Source: Parafrankia sp. EUN1f (GTDB taxonomy: Bacteria > Actinomycetota > Actinomycetes > Frankiales > Frankiaceae). Taken from it: a stretch of DNA of 64,000 nucleotides. Of the stretch, positions 51,149-59,539 are shown one piece after another. Position 1 is the first letter of the stretch. Every line of letters begins with the position of its first letter. A model generated the notes under the pieces. The model made no database searches and was not told where the DNA came from. It saw only the letters and a program-made list of their open reading frames with translations. The stretch covers positions 57,347 through 121,346 of the forward strand of contig NZ_ADGX01000002.1 of assembly GCF_000177675.1 (NCBI RefSeq). The letters run 5' to 3'. A program made the position numbers and the translations under genes.

Positions 51149-52720
51149 CTACCGTGGGCTGTCGACGTCATCGATGGGTGGGAAATATCGGTTGATCACG
51201 ATACTGCCTTCTCCGGCGCGTTTCGCCTCGTACATCGCGGAATCGGCTACCCGAAGAAGCGTCTCCCCCCTGATCGGCGGACTGAAGGTGTCTGTAGTGA
51301 CGAGTCCTATGCTGGCTCTGATGCTAATGACGTCACCGTCAACCTCGCATGGCGCGCTAAGCCTCGATGTCAGGCGGCGAGCGACCTCTTCCGCTGGCTC
51401 ACCGTCTGCTAGAAGAACCCCGAACTCGTCACCGCCTAGGCGGGCAACAGTGTTGCTGGGGCGCACTGCATTGGAAATTCGGGCTGCAACGGTCTGGAGT
51501 AAATGGTCTCCGGCGGCGTGGCCCAATGTGTCATTCACCTTCTTGAAATCGTCGAGATCCACGAACATCAGTGATATTCTGCGACCCTTCGTGGTAATTA
51601 GCTGCTCTAGCGCCTCCTCCAGCCGCTGGGTGAAAAGCGTGCGGTTCGCAGCCCCGGTCAGAGGGTCGTGGAGAGCTTGGTGGCGGAGCTGCCGCTGGCT
51701 GGCACGAAGATCGGCCACCAGCGCTCTGACCTCGGCAAATGTGTACATCTGGCGGACCATTGCGAGGCCCCCCAACACCAGGAGGCCCATCATGTCGGCG
51801 TAGTCAACATTCCCTTTTGCGAGTTCCACGAGGACCCGGATTCCGGCCCCAGACAACGCGATATAGGGAAGTAGGCTGTGGAATCGCTCCAGACCAGGCC
51901 GCTCCCGACCAGCCGGTTGAAGAACCGGAGGCGAGTTAATGCGGGCCGCCACGCAGTAGAGCATAAGTGGCACCATAAAACCCACTGTCACCAGGTAGGC
52001 CTGCGTGCTGCCGCTCATGACGAGGCGGCTGAAGGTCGCCGAAGAGATCGCCGTGGTACTCAAGCCAGCGCAAATCAACCAGGCGGTCGGCGGGGAACGT
52101 GGTTGTCGGAAGAGAACCGAAAGGATCGCAACGGTGACGAGGATCGGAGTTCCGCCGACCATGAAAGTCAGGGCGGGCGAGTCAAGCCATCGTTCGGTGA
52201 GCCATAATTGCCTTGTAAGTAATGCGGCAGAGCCAACGAGAATCAGACTGTCAAGTACCAGAACGATACGCCACCGATGTTCTCCTCCCCTCTCTTTGTC
52301 GACCCTGTCCGGCGCGAAGAAACGCGGCTCGCTCGGAAGTAGGAGTAAAGCTGCTAGCAGGAAACCGAACGTGAGAACGAAGCTGCTGAGAAAAAGGGTC
52401 GACGATGCAGGATGTGGCGGATTGGTGCGCCTCAGACTGGAAACGAAGAAATCCAAAGCCAGCGGGGAGGTGGTGATCGCAGAGCAGCCCAGAAGGATAC
52501 GCCACCATCGTTCGCGACCGGTTCGACGCATACCCTCGCTAACGGTGAATAGGAAGGTTGCTATTCCAACCAAGACTCCTATGAAGTACACGACCGAAGC
52601 GCGGAAATCGACAGGTGCAAGGAACCGGACGGTGGTGACTGTAGCCAACGGGAGTAGTGTAGCAAGAACGCCGCTCCAAAATCCCGGGACCCTACTGACC
52701 CATTGGCTGCTGTTCGGCAT
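51149..52720 (-). CDS. Membrane diguanylate cyclase (GGDEF)
   Basis: A 523-residue protein: about ten transmembrane helices (residues 10-345), a short coiled linker (VADLRASQRQLRHQALHDPL) and a GGDEF domain with intact GGDEF at 429-433, so it should make cyclic di-GMP. The inhibitory-site position reads RPSN instead of RxxD, so product inhibition may be absent. No EAL domain. The start codon is an ATG with GGGAG upstream. Codon third positions are less GC-rich than in neighbouring genes and the flank (52721-52870) is AT-rich, suggesting acquired DNA. Confidence 0.92.
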   Translation of the reverse strand: MPNSSQWVSRVPGFWSGVLATLLPLATVTTVRFLAPVDFRASVVYFIGVLVGIATFLFTVSEGMRRTGRERWWRILLGCSAITTSPLALDFFVSSLRRTNPPHPASSTLFLSSFVLTFGFLLAALLLLPSEPRFFAPDRVDKERGGEHRWRIVLVLDSLILVGSAALLTRQLWLTERWLDSPALTFMVGGTPILVTVAILSVLFRQPRSPPTAWLICAGLSTTAISSATFSRLVMSGSTQAYLVTVGFMVPLMLYCVAARINSPPVLQPAGRERPGLERFHSLLPYIALSGAGIRVLVELAKGNVDYADMMGLLVLGGLAMVRQMYTFAEVRALVADLRASQRQLRHQALHDPLTGAANRTLFTQRLEEALEQLITTKGRRISLMFVDLDDFKKVNDTLGHAAGDHLLQTVAARISNAVRPSNTVARLGGDEFGVLLADGEPAEEVARRLTSRLSAPCEVDGDVISIRASIGLVTTDTFSPPIRGETLLRVADSAMYEAKRAGEGSIVINRYFPPIDDVDSPR

Positions 52721-53195
52721 CTGATACGGCTCCCATCCCGGCGTGCCGGCCGGTGATTATTCAAAACATTTTGTCCTAGTTAAGGGTCTCATTGTCGTGC
52801 CACCTCGGCAACACGGTGCCCTATTATCAAGTGATTTTTCAGTAAAATCTAATGCGCCAATATAAGTCGGAAATGTCTCTCTGTGTGGTCTCTGCGGGTC
52901 GGGGTGGATCTGGCATGCGAGTGAACCGCTCGGGGGTGCTGCCGAACAGGCGCGGCCGATGGCGGTTCCAGGCCCGCTTGGCGGTGCCGAAATGGGCAGA
53001 GGCGCTGTCGCCAGATCTTGGTGGTCAGCCGAGGGGAGCGTGACCTCGATGAGGCACGTCAGTTCGATCACCGCCGCGACATCGAGTGCAAGGCGTCCTG
53101 ATCGCGCCGTGGACGTGCTTGCAGGTGGCTGAGGGGTCTCCTGAGCCAAGGCAACGCCCGTGCTTCTTGTTGAACTGTGTGACCGGGTCTCCAGG
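52721..53195. other. Intergenic with an AT-rich segment
   Basis: About 52750-52870 is unusually AT-rich for this genome and likely holds the cyclase promoter. The rest is GC-rich with no convincing gene: a 130-codon minus-strand frame (52757-53149) has no family motif and no ribosome site. Confidence 0.45.
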
Positions 53196-53900
53196 TCAGC
53201 CGCCTAGGTATCCGCGACGGACGGCCTCGTCGAGCAGGCTGTCGATGTACTCCCACAGCCGAGGTGATCCGTCTTCGATAATCGCGCGATGGCGCAGGAT
53301 GTCGGCGCGGGTCACTTTGTGGGGGCGCCAGGTGCTGCCTTGGGTGTGGAAATTTAGTAGGAGCGGCTGCACCCGGTCGAGCGCCCGGGCGAACCTCGCC
53401 TCGGGCGTCTGGCGCTGCTCGAACTCGTTCCACAGGGAGCGCAAGGCCGCGGCCTGCTCGTCAGGGAGTTGAGGGAAGAGGCGCTCGGCCGCGGCCCGTT
53501 CACGCTCCTCTTGGTCGGCGGCGGCCGCGTAATCGTATATAAACGTGTCCCCTGCGTACACCTCTACGAGGTCATGGATTAGTAGCATACGTAGGACGCG
53601 GGCCTCGTCGACCTCGTATGCTGCGTATTCTGCCAGTACGACAGAAAACATCGCTAGATGCCAGGAATGCTCGGCGTCGTTTTCTCGCCGGGAGAGATCC
53701 ACGAGATTGGAATGACGAAGCACCGACTTGAGTTTGTCGATCTCGATCAGGAACGCGATCTGGCGACTTAGCCGAGCGTCGGTGATACCTGGCGGAGGCG
53801 GTACGGGGCCGGCAGTCCCGGCCGGGGGCGCGGCGCCGTCGCCGACCTCGCGTGCGACAGATGGTTCCGGTGCCGAAACTTCTGATGATTTGCAGGCCAT
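53196..53900 (-). CDS. HD-domain hydrolase (YfbR/HDDC2-like 5'-deoxynucleotidase family)
   Basis: A 234-residue HD-family protein: RQIAFLIEIDKLKSVLRHSN, NDAEHSWHLAMF (His78), LLIHDLVEVYAGDTF (His109-Asp110) and a late helical domain. This matches the HDDC2/YfbR group that removes phosphate from deoxynucleoside monophosphates. The ATG has CAGGAG before it; the open frame extends far upstream, but that part is Pro/Ser/Arg-rich and unlike the family. The divergent region to 54374 carries two LysR-type boxes for the operon on the other side. Confidence 0.87.
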   Translation of the reverse strand: MACKSSEVSAPEPSVAREVGDGAAPPAGTAGPVPPPPGITDARLSRQIAFLIEIDKLKSVLRHSNLVDLSRRENDAEHSWHLAMFSVVLAEYAAYEVDEARVLRMLLIHDLVEVYAGDTFIYDYAAAADQEERERAAAERLFPQLPDEQAAALRSLWNEFEQRQTPEARFARALDRVQPLLLNFHTQGSTWRPHKVTRADILRHRAIIEDGSPRLWEYIDSLLDEAVRRGYLGG

Positions 53901-54272
53901 AGCACTCCTGTCTCCGTCATCGCAAGAGCGTGCGTCGCGTCTCTGGCTGTGAGTTGGTGGCACCTGCCACCTTCGCTCAGGGCTGTATCGGCGCCGATGG
54001 TGCAACCGGCGGTTCCCTCTGTGGACCACATCGGGGCTCTGGGTCTGGCTGCACAGGGTGCTGCTGGACAGACGCGGGGCGACTGAGGAGCTGGCCCCTG
54101 GGCCTGGGGTGATCGAAGAGACCGCCTCCCCTGATCCCTGGGCGGATTGGCTTGAGCCTCCTGTGCGGATACCTGAAGTCGCCTGGCCCTCAGGTGTCCG
54201 GACGGGGTCCCTCGGGGCACGCAGAGGCCGGCCCGGAGTCGAGGGTAGTCCGTATCCGGGCGGCCTGTTCGT

Positions 54273-54287
54273 ATAAGTACTACTTAT
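54273..54287. promoter_or_regulatory. LysR-type box A of the catabolic operon
   Basis: ATAAGTACTACTTAT, a perfect 15-base palindrome with the T-N11-A form of LysR-family sites, centred 95 bases before the monooxygenase start. The stretch 53901-54272 holds no recognisable gene. Confidence 0.7.
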
Positions 54288-54303
54288 GGTCGACATAGCG
54301 TAG

Positions 54304-54318
54304 ATGGTGTTCCCTTAT
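54304..54318. promoter_or_regulatory. LysR-type box B of the catabolic operon
   Basis: ATGGTGTTCCCTTAT, also T-N11-A, 31 bases (three helical turns) from box A and nearly identical to the box before the lysR gene (ATGAGTGTTCCTTAT). The spacing fits a recognition/activation site pair. Confidence 0.6.
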
Positions 54319-54374
54319 GAGAACGTACCGATGAGAGTGGTGGGCGTCACCAGTTTCGTCACCGGGAGGCGCAT

Positions 54375-55502
54375 ATGCCCGCCGTCCAATCCGTTCTCGT
54401 GGTGGGCGCCGGCTTAGCCGGTACAGCCGCAGCGATCCTGCTGGCCGAAGGGGGAGTCTCGGTCGACCTCGTCGAGGCCAAGCCGGACCTCGGCGCGCTC
54501 GGTTCCGGGATCACGCTGCAGGGCAACGCGCTGCGGGTGCTGCGCCAGCTTGGTGTGTGGGAAGAGGTCCGTGAGCAGGGCTACGCCTTCGACACCCTCG
54601 GCCTGCGAGCGCCAGACGCGGCTGGCACGCTGCTCGTCGAGCTCGAAGATCAGCACACTGGCGGACCCGATCTGCCCTGCACGCTAGGAATGTATCGACC
54701 TGCGCTCGCCCGCATCGTCGCCGACCGCGCCGTCGCCGCCGGGGCCAAATCCCGGCTGGGGTTGACGTGTTCCGCTCTCGACCAGGACGCCGATGGCGTT
54801 GACGTCACGTTCGCGGACGGCTCGACACAACGCTATGACCTGGTCATCGGTGCTGATGGCATCCGATCGTGGACCCGGCAGGCGATCGGGATCGACACCG
54901 AACCCCGCACGACAGGGATGGGCATCTGGCGGGTCTTCGCGCCTCGCCCGGAATCGGTCACCCGTACGGACCTGTACTACGGAGGGCCGTCCTATATCGC
55001 TGGCTACTGCCCGACCGGCGAAGACTCTCTCTACGCCTACATCGTCGAGGACTACCAGGACCGTTCGATGCTCTCTCCGGAGGAGGGCCTCACGGTCATG
55101 CGCGTGCTCGCGAAGGCATACCACGGGCCGTGGGACGACATCCGCGAGTCGCTGACCGACGCGAGCAGGGTCAACTACACGAAGTTCGAGAGTCACGTGG
55201 TCCCGGCGCCGTGGAACCGGGGCCGGGTCACCCTCATCGGCGATGCGGCGCACAGCTGCCCGCCGACCCTCGCCCAGGGAGCGGCGCAGGCACTCGAGGA
55301 TGCCTCCGTCCTCTCCGAACTTCTGCTTACGCGCGAGCATCTGGATGACGTCTGGGGGCCGTACACCGAACGCCGCTTCACGCGCGCGAGCACGGTGGTG
55401 GAGGGATCCCTTCAGCTCGGCAAGTGGTTGCTCCAGCGAGAGCGTGGTGACGTGCCGGGGCTCATGGCGTCGATCTCCCACATGCTGACCGCCCCGGCCT
55501 GA
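54375..55502 (+). CDS. FAD-dependent aromatic monooxygenase
   Basis: A 375-residue flavoprotein hydroxylase of the p-hydroxybenzoate/salicylate hydroxylase group. The FAD fingerprint is VLVVGAGLAGTAAAILLAEG, the DG-type motif YDLVIGADGIRS, and the second FAD motif GRVTLIGDAAHSCPPTLAQG with EDA. It uses NAD(P)H and O2 to hydroxylate a ring. It is the first gene of the rightward operon to 60513, just after two LysR-type boxes, and probably makes the catechol-like substrate of the extradiol dioxygenase next to it. Confidence 0.92.
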   Translation: MPAVQSVLVVGAGLAGTAAAILLAEGGVSVDLVEAKPDLGALGSGITLQGNALRVLRQLGVWEEVREQGYAFDTLGLRAPDAAGTLLVELEDQHTGGPDLPCTLGMYRPALARIVADRAVAAGAKSRLGLTCSALDQDADGVDVTFADGSTQRYDLVIGADGIRSWTRQAIGIDTEPRTTGMGIWRVFAPRPESVTRTDLYYGGPSYIAGYCPTGEDSLYAYIVEDYQDRSMLSPEEGLTVMRVLAKAYHGPWDDIRESLTDASRVNYTKFESHVVPAPWNRGRVTLIGDAAHSCPPTLAQGAAQALEDASVLSELLLTREHLDDVWGPYTERRFTRASTVVEGSLQLGKWLLQRERGDVPGLMASISHMLTAPA

Positions 55503-55550
55503 ATCCGGCCTGACCTTTCCGACCCAGGCCATCACGTCTACGGAGCTCCA

Positions 55551-56522
55551 ATGATCATCCTGAACGGTGACGCCACCGTCCCGCCGAATGAGCGGCTCAT
55601 TACCCACCTCCGCCATGTTGACCTGGCGGTTCCCGACTTCGGCCGCGAGTTCGCGTTCTTCACGGAGACCTGGGGCCTGAAAGCCGAGAACACCGAGAGC
55701 GGCCTCGCCTTCCTGGCGGCGGAGGGATCACCAGAGAACTACTGTGTGCGCCTGCGCGAGGCGGACCAGAAGCGCATCGATCTGATCGCCTTCGGCGCTG
55801 CGACCTCCGCCGACGTCGACAAGCTCGCCCAGAGGCTCGCGGCCGACGGTGTCCGGCTTGTCACTGAGCCGGATGTCCTGAAGACCCCCGGTGGTGGCTA
55901 CGGCTTTCGCTTCTTCGACAACGACGGCCGCACGATCGAGGTTTCCTCCGGCGTCGAGGTACGCCGGCACCGTCAGGTAGAGGAGGGCGAGTCGATCCCG
56001 GTGCGGCTCTCGCACGTCGTTGTCAACACGCCGAATCCCGAGGCTACGGTCGAGTTTTACCGTTCTCATCTCGGCTTCGCTGTGTCCGATACACTTATGC
56101 ACCCGCGCATGGGTGAAATGATGTGGTTCCTGCGCACCAACCCGTTCCACCACAGCCTGGCGATTGCCCGGGGTCCGCACGTCGCCCTGCATCACGCTTC
56201 TTTCGAGATGCGAGGCCTTGACGAGTACCTGAGGGGAACCGGGCGGCTGCTGCGGGCGGGCGTGGAGAAGGTGTGGGGGCCCGGCAGGCACACCGCCGGG
56301 AACAACACGTTCAGCTATTTCCTGGACCCCCATGGCAACACGGTCGAATACACGACCGAGCTTGAGCAGCTCGACGAGGACACCTGGCACCCACACCTCT
56401 ACGACTTCACCGAGCCGATGGTGGCCGATCAGTGGGGCACCGCCAACCCGATGAACGAGCTGGTCGCCAGCAAATCCTTCAACGACCCAGACCTGGGCGT
56501 CTTCCACGCGCCGCCGATCTGA
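55551..56522 (+). CDS. Extradiol ring-cleavage dioxygenase (VOC fold)
   Basis: A 323-residue type I extradiol dioxygenase with two VOC modules (about 15-135 and 150-275). Iron ligands in the second module are His155 (LSHVVVNT), His214 or 215 (ALHHASF) and Glu266 (NTVEYTTE), so it should be active. Members cleave catechols next to the hydroxyl pair. It lies 48 bases after the monooxygenase and 12 before the FAH-family gene, giving a hydroxylation, cleavage, hydrolysis order. Confidence 0.9.
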   Translation: MIILNGDATVPPNERLITHLRHVDLAVPDFGREFAFFTETWGLKAENTESGLAFLAAEGSPENYCVRLREADQKRIDLIAFGAATSADVDKLAQRLAADGVRLVTEPDVLKTPGGGYGFRFFDNDGRTIEVSSGVEVRRHRQVEEGESIPVRLSHVVVNTPNPEATVEFYRSHLGFAVSDTLMHPRMGEMMWFLRTNPFHHSLAIARGPHVALHHASFEMRGLDEYLRGTGRLLRAGVEKVWGPGRHTAGNNTFSYFLDPHGNTVEYTTELEQLDEDTWHPHLYDFTEPMVADQWGTANPMNELVASKSFNDPDLGVFHAPPI

Positions 56523-56534
56523 TCCGGGGCACCG

Positions 56535-57527
56535 ATGAAACTCTCCACCTTCGCTGTCCCCATTGGCTCAGCGGCCGGCCAGGAACAGGTTGGTGTGATC
56601 GCGGCTGGCCGCGTCCATCCGTTCCCGGCGGAGCTGTCGATGCGCGACGTCATCGAGCGTGGGCTCGACGCCGCCCGGGAACTCGCCGACGCGGCACTGG
56701 CCGGCGACGGGTTCCCGCTTGACACCGTGCGCCTGTGCACCCCGCTGCGCCCGGCGTCGGTGCGCGACTTCGTCGCGTTCGAGGAGCATGTGCAGGGCGT
56801 CCGAAGGGCGATCGAGGGCACGGCGGGCGTGCCGGACGCCTGGTATGACGCGCCGACGTTTTACTTCACCAACCCGCATGCGATTCTCGGCCCCGGCGAG
56901 ACGGTTCGTTTCCCCTCGGCGTGTTCGCTGCGCGACCTGGAGCTCGAGGTCGCCGTCGTCGTCGGAGAACCAGGGCACTCGCTCACCGTGGAACAGGCCC
57001 GCGACCACGTGTTCGGGTACACGATCATGAATGACTGGTCGGCCCGCGATCTACAGGGCCGGGAGATGCAGGTCGGTCTCGGCCCGGCGAAGGGAAAGGA
57101 CTTCGCCACGACGTTCGGGCCGTGGATCGTCACGGCCGACGAGCTGGAGCACTACCGGGACGACGACGGCTTCCTGGCGTTGTGGTGCGCGGTCAGTGTC
57201 AACGGGCACGAGATCGGACGTGACCTACTGTCGAACATGAGCTGGACCTTCGAGGCGATGATCGCTTATGCCTCCAGGGACAGCCGGGTCGAGGCGGGTG
57301 ACGTGCTCGGCTCGGGAACGGTCGGCAACGGCGGCTGCCTGAGCGAGCTGTGGGGCCATCGCGGTGAGCAGGACCCGCCGCCCCTCGCTCCAGGCGACGT
57401 TGTCACTCTGACCGTCGATGGCATCGGCTCGCTGACCAGCACCGTCGGCGCCGCAGAGCCGACGCCGACGCTGCCGGGTGCTCGTCTGCGCGACCCGACC
57501 CTGGCCCGAATGGCGGGATCGCTGTGA
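56535..57527 (+). CDS. Fumarylacetoacetate hydrolase (FAH) family enzyme
   Basis: A 330-residue FAH-family protein: HAILGPGETVRFP, DLELEVAVVVGEPG (metal Glu pair), NDWSARDLQGREMQVGLGPA, KGKDFATTFGPWIV and GSGTVGNGGCLSELWG. The metal-binding ExE...D set is visible. The family hydrolyses C-C bonds of 1,3-diketones or decarboxylates/hydrates ring-cleavage products. Its stop overlaps the GTG of the next gene, placing it in the same operon. Confidence 0.9.
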   Translation: MKLSTFAVPIGSAAGQEQVGVIAAGRVHPFPAELSMRDVIERGLDAARELADAALAGDGFPLDTVRLCTPLRPASVRDFVAFEEHVQGVRRAIEGTAGVPDAWYDAPTFYFTNPHAILGPGETVRFPSACSLRDLELEVAVVVGEPGHSLTVEQARDHVFGYTIMNDWSARDLQGREMQVGLGPAKGKDFATTFGPWIVTADELEHYRDDDGFLALWCAVSVNGHEIGRDLLSNMSWTFEAMIAYASRDSRVEAGDVLGSGTVGNGGCLSELWGHRGEQDPPPLAPGDVVTLTVDGIGSLTSTVGAAEPTPTLPGARLRDPTLARMAGSL

Positions 57528-58279
57528 CCACACTGGCTGGCCGCACCATTGTGGTCACGGGTGCCGCCACCGGAATCGGGGCCGCTGTCGCGACCGGCGT
57601 CGAGGTGGCGGGCGGCACGGCGGTCCGGCTCGACCGCACGCTGGCCGAAGGCATCCGGGAGCTCGACGTCCGTGACCCGGCGGAGTGGGCCGCGTTCGCA
57701 GCGGAACTCGCCGGCCACCGGATCGACGGACTGGTCAACTGCGCGGGCATCACCTGGCGGGCCCGGCTCGGTGACATCGAGCCGGAGCCCTTCTGGGACA
57801 CCCACGCCGTCAACGTCTTCGGCCCCCTGCTGGCAATCCAGGCGCTGACCCCGCTGATGCCCGGGGGTGCATCGATCGTCAACATCGGGTCGCTCGCGGC
57901 GCTGCAGGGCCACTACCCGGTGGCCTACACGACGAGCAAGTGGGCGGTGCGCGGCCTGACTCGCGCCGCGGCGCTGGAGCTGGCTGGGCGGGGAATCCGG
58001 GTCAACGCGGTGCATCCCGGCTTCATCGACACGGCGATGACCGCGGCGGCTCCGGCGGAGTTCCGTGATGCCTCGGTCGCCGAGACACCGCTCGGTCGGG
58101 CCGGCAGTCCGGCGGAGGTCGCGTCCGTCGTCGTCTTCCTGCTGGGAGATGACGCATCCTTCGTCACCGGTGCCGAGATCCCGGTCGACGGGGGGGCAAG
58201 CTCCCACGGCGGTGCCAAGGCTGTCTCTGAGGCGCTTCGGCCGTCCTACATCCCACCGGCGCCGGGCTGGGGCGCCTGA
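57524..58279 (+). CDS. Short-chain dehydrogenase/reductase
   Basis: A 251-residue classical SDR: TGAATGIGAAVATG, NCAG, IVNIGSLAA, and active-site YTTSKWAVRG with Tyr and Lys. It ends with VDGGASSHGGAKAV. The GTG start overlaps the FAH stop (GTGA). It probably oxidises or reduces a hydroxyl/keto group of a ring-cleavage intermediate. A hairpin follows the stop. Confidence 0.92.
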   Translation: MTTLAGRTIVVTGAATGIGAAVATGVEVAGGTAVRLDRTLAEGIRELDVRDPAEWAAFAAELAGHRIDGLVNCAGITWRARLGDIEPEPFWDTHAVNVFGPLLAIQALTPLMPGGASIVNIGSLAALQGHYPVAYTTSKWAVRGLTRAAALELAGRGIRVNAVHPGFIDTAMTAAAPAEFRDASVAETPLGRAGSPAEVASVVVFLLGDDASFVTGAEIPVDGGASSHGGAKAVSEALRPSYIPPAPGWGA

Positions 58280-58281
58280 CC

Positions 58282-58310
58282 GCCCGCGAGGCCCGCGAGG
58301 CCTCGCGGGC
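58282..58310 (+). terminator. Hairpin within the operon
   Basis: GCCCGCGAGG/CCTCGCGGGC, perfect 10-base arms with a 9-base loop, just after the SDR stop and 57 bases before the hydrolase start. It may attenuate read-through or protect the upstream mRNA. Confidence 0.5.
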
Positions 58311-58366
58311 GTCGCGCTTCCCGGAGATCAGGCAGCCTGACCGCCGCAACCATTCGAGAGGTAATG

Positions 58367-59539
58367 ATGTTCGAGTTCTTCCCAGGTAACTACGTCTGGA
58401 ACCTGAGTGTGGTCGCGACGCTGAACAGCGGCGGCCTCATCGACGAGGTCGACCGTGCCTGCCGGCCACTACGCGAGCTTGCGGCCCAGGGCGCCGACCT
58501 CGGTACCCGCGAGCTGATGGCAGCCTGGGCGGCGGTGGCCGATCAGCTCGAAGGGCAGGCGGCCGAGGCGGAGAAGGCTGGTCACGACCGTTCCGCGGGC
58601 CAGAAGTACCTGCGCGCGGCGAACTATCTGAGCCAGGCCGAGCGGATGCAGAGCGCGAAGAGCACCGACCGGGCGGCGGTCTACCAGCGCTGCCTCGACC
58701 TGCTCGCCAGCGGCATCGCCCTGATCGACCCGGCCACAAGCCGGGTCGAGGTGCCGTTCGAGGGCAGCTCGCTGCCGGCCTACTTCACGACGGCGGCGAC
58801 GCAGTCCAACCCCCGCCCGCCAGTGATGATCATGTGGAACGGGCTGGACTCGACGAAAGAGCACATGTATGCCTCCGGCTTCGCGGCCGAGCTCGCCGTG
58901 CGTGGGGTGTCGACGCTGATGGTCGACTGCCCTGGCAGTGGTGAAGCGCTGCGGCTGCGGGGCCTGACGGCGCGGGTCACCACCGAGGACTGGGCCAAGG
59001 CCTGCGTCGACTACCTGGAAGCCCGCGACGACGTCCGGGCTGACCGCATCGGGCTGGTGGGCTGGTCTCTGGGCGGCTACTACGCCCCGCGGGCCGCCGC
59101 GTTCGAGAAGCGGCTCGCGCTGTGTGTCGCCTGGGGCGCGAACCACAACTGGGGCGCGGTGCAGAAGCGCCGGCTTGAGCGGGAGGGCGAGAATCCCGTC
59201 CCGCACTACTGGGACCATGTGCTGTGGGTCTGGGGTGAGACCGACCTGGATACCTTCATCAAGAAGGCCGAGGACGTCCACCTCGACGGCGTCGTCGAGC
59301 AGATCAGCGTGCCGTTCCTCATCGCCCACGGGGAGAACGACCGCCAGATCCCGCTTGCCTACGCTCACCGCTCCTACGAGCAGGCCGTCAACAGCCCCAA
59401 GCGCACCTTGCGGATCTTCACGGCGGAGGAGGGCGGCGCCGAGCACATCGGCCTCGACCACCTGTACCACGTCGGCGTTTTCATCGCGGATTGGATCGAG
59501 GAGACGTTCGCCGAGCTGGACGGGAAAACCAGCGCATGA
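58367..59539 (+). CDS. Alpha/beta hydrolase resembling 2,6-dihydroxypseudooxynicotine hydrolase
   Basis: A 390-residue protein: an N-terminal helical lid (about 1-120), then an alpha/beta-hydrolase core with nucleophile Ser234 (GLVGWSLGGYY), Asp325 (HGENDRQIP) and His360 (GGAEHIGLDH). The start MFEFFPGNYVWNLSV and overall layout recall the C-C bond hydrolase of nicotine-degrading Arthrobacter. That enzyme cleaves a ring-ketone bond, consistent with a ring-breakdown operon here. The substrate need not be nicotine-derived. ATG at 58367 is preferred over 58364 because of the spacing to GAGAGG. The stop overlaps the next gene (ATGA). Confidence 0.8.
   Translation: MFEFFPGNYVWNLSVVATLNSGGLIDEVDRACRPLRELAAQGADLGTRELMAAWAAVADQLEGQAAEAEKAGHDRSAGQKYLRAANYLSQAERMQSAKSTDRAAVYQRCLDLLASGIALIDPATSRVEVPFEGSSLPAYFTTAATQSNPRPPVMIMWNGLDSTKEHMYASGFAAELAVRGVSTLMVDCPGSGEALRLRGLTARVTTEDWAKACVDYLEARDDVRADRIGLVGWSLGGYYAPRAAAFEKRLALCVAWGANHNWGAVQKRRLEREGENPVPHYWDHVLWVWGETDLDTFIKKAEDVHLDGVVEQISVPFLIAHGENDRQIPLAYAHRSYEQAVNSPKRTLRIFTAEEGGAEHIGLDHLYHVGVFIADWIEETFAELDGKTSA

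Noticed and set aside
52757..53149. 130-codon minus-strand frame as a gene
   Set aside because: No ribosome site and no recognisable domain; it spans an AT-rich, probably promoter-bearing segment.
53901..54296. N-terminal extension of the HD hydrolase to 366 residues
   Set aside because: The added part is Pro/Ser/Arg-rich and unlike the family, and ATG at 53900 has a good ribosome site; the region also holds LysR-type boxes.
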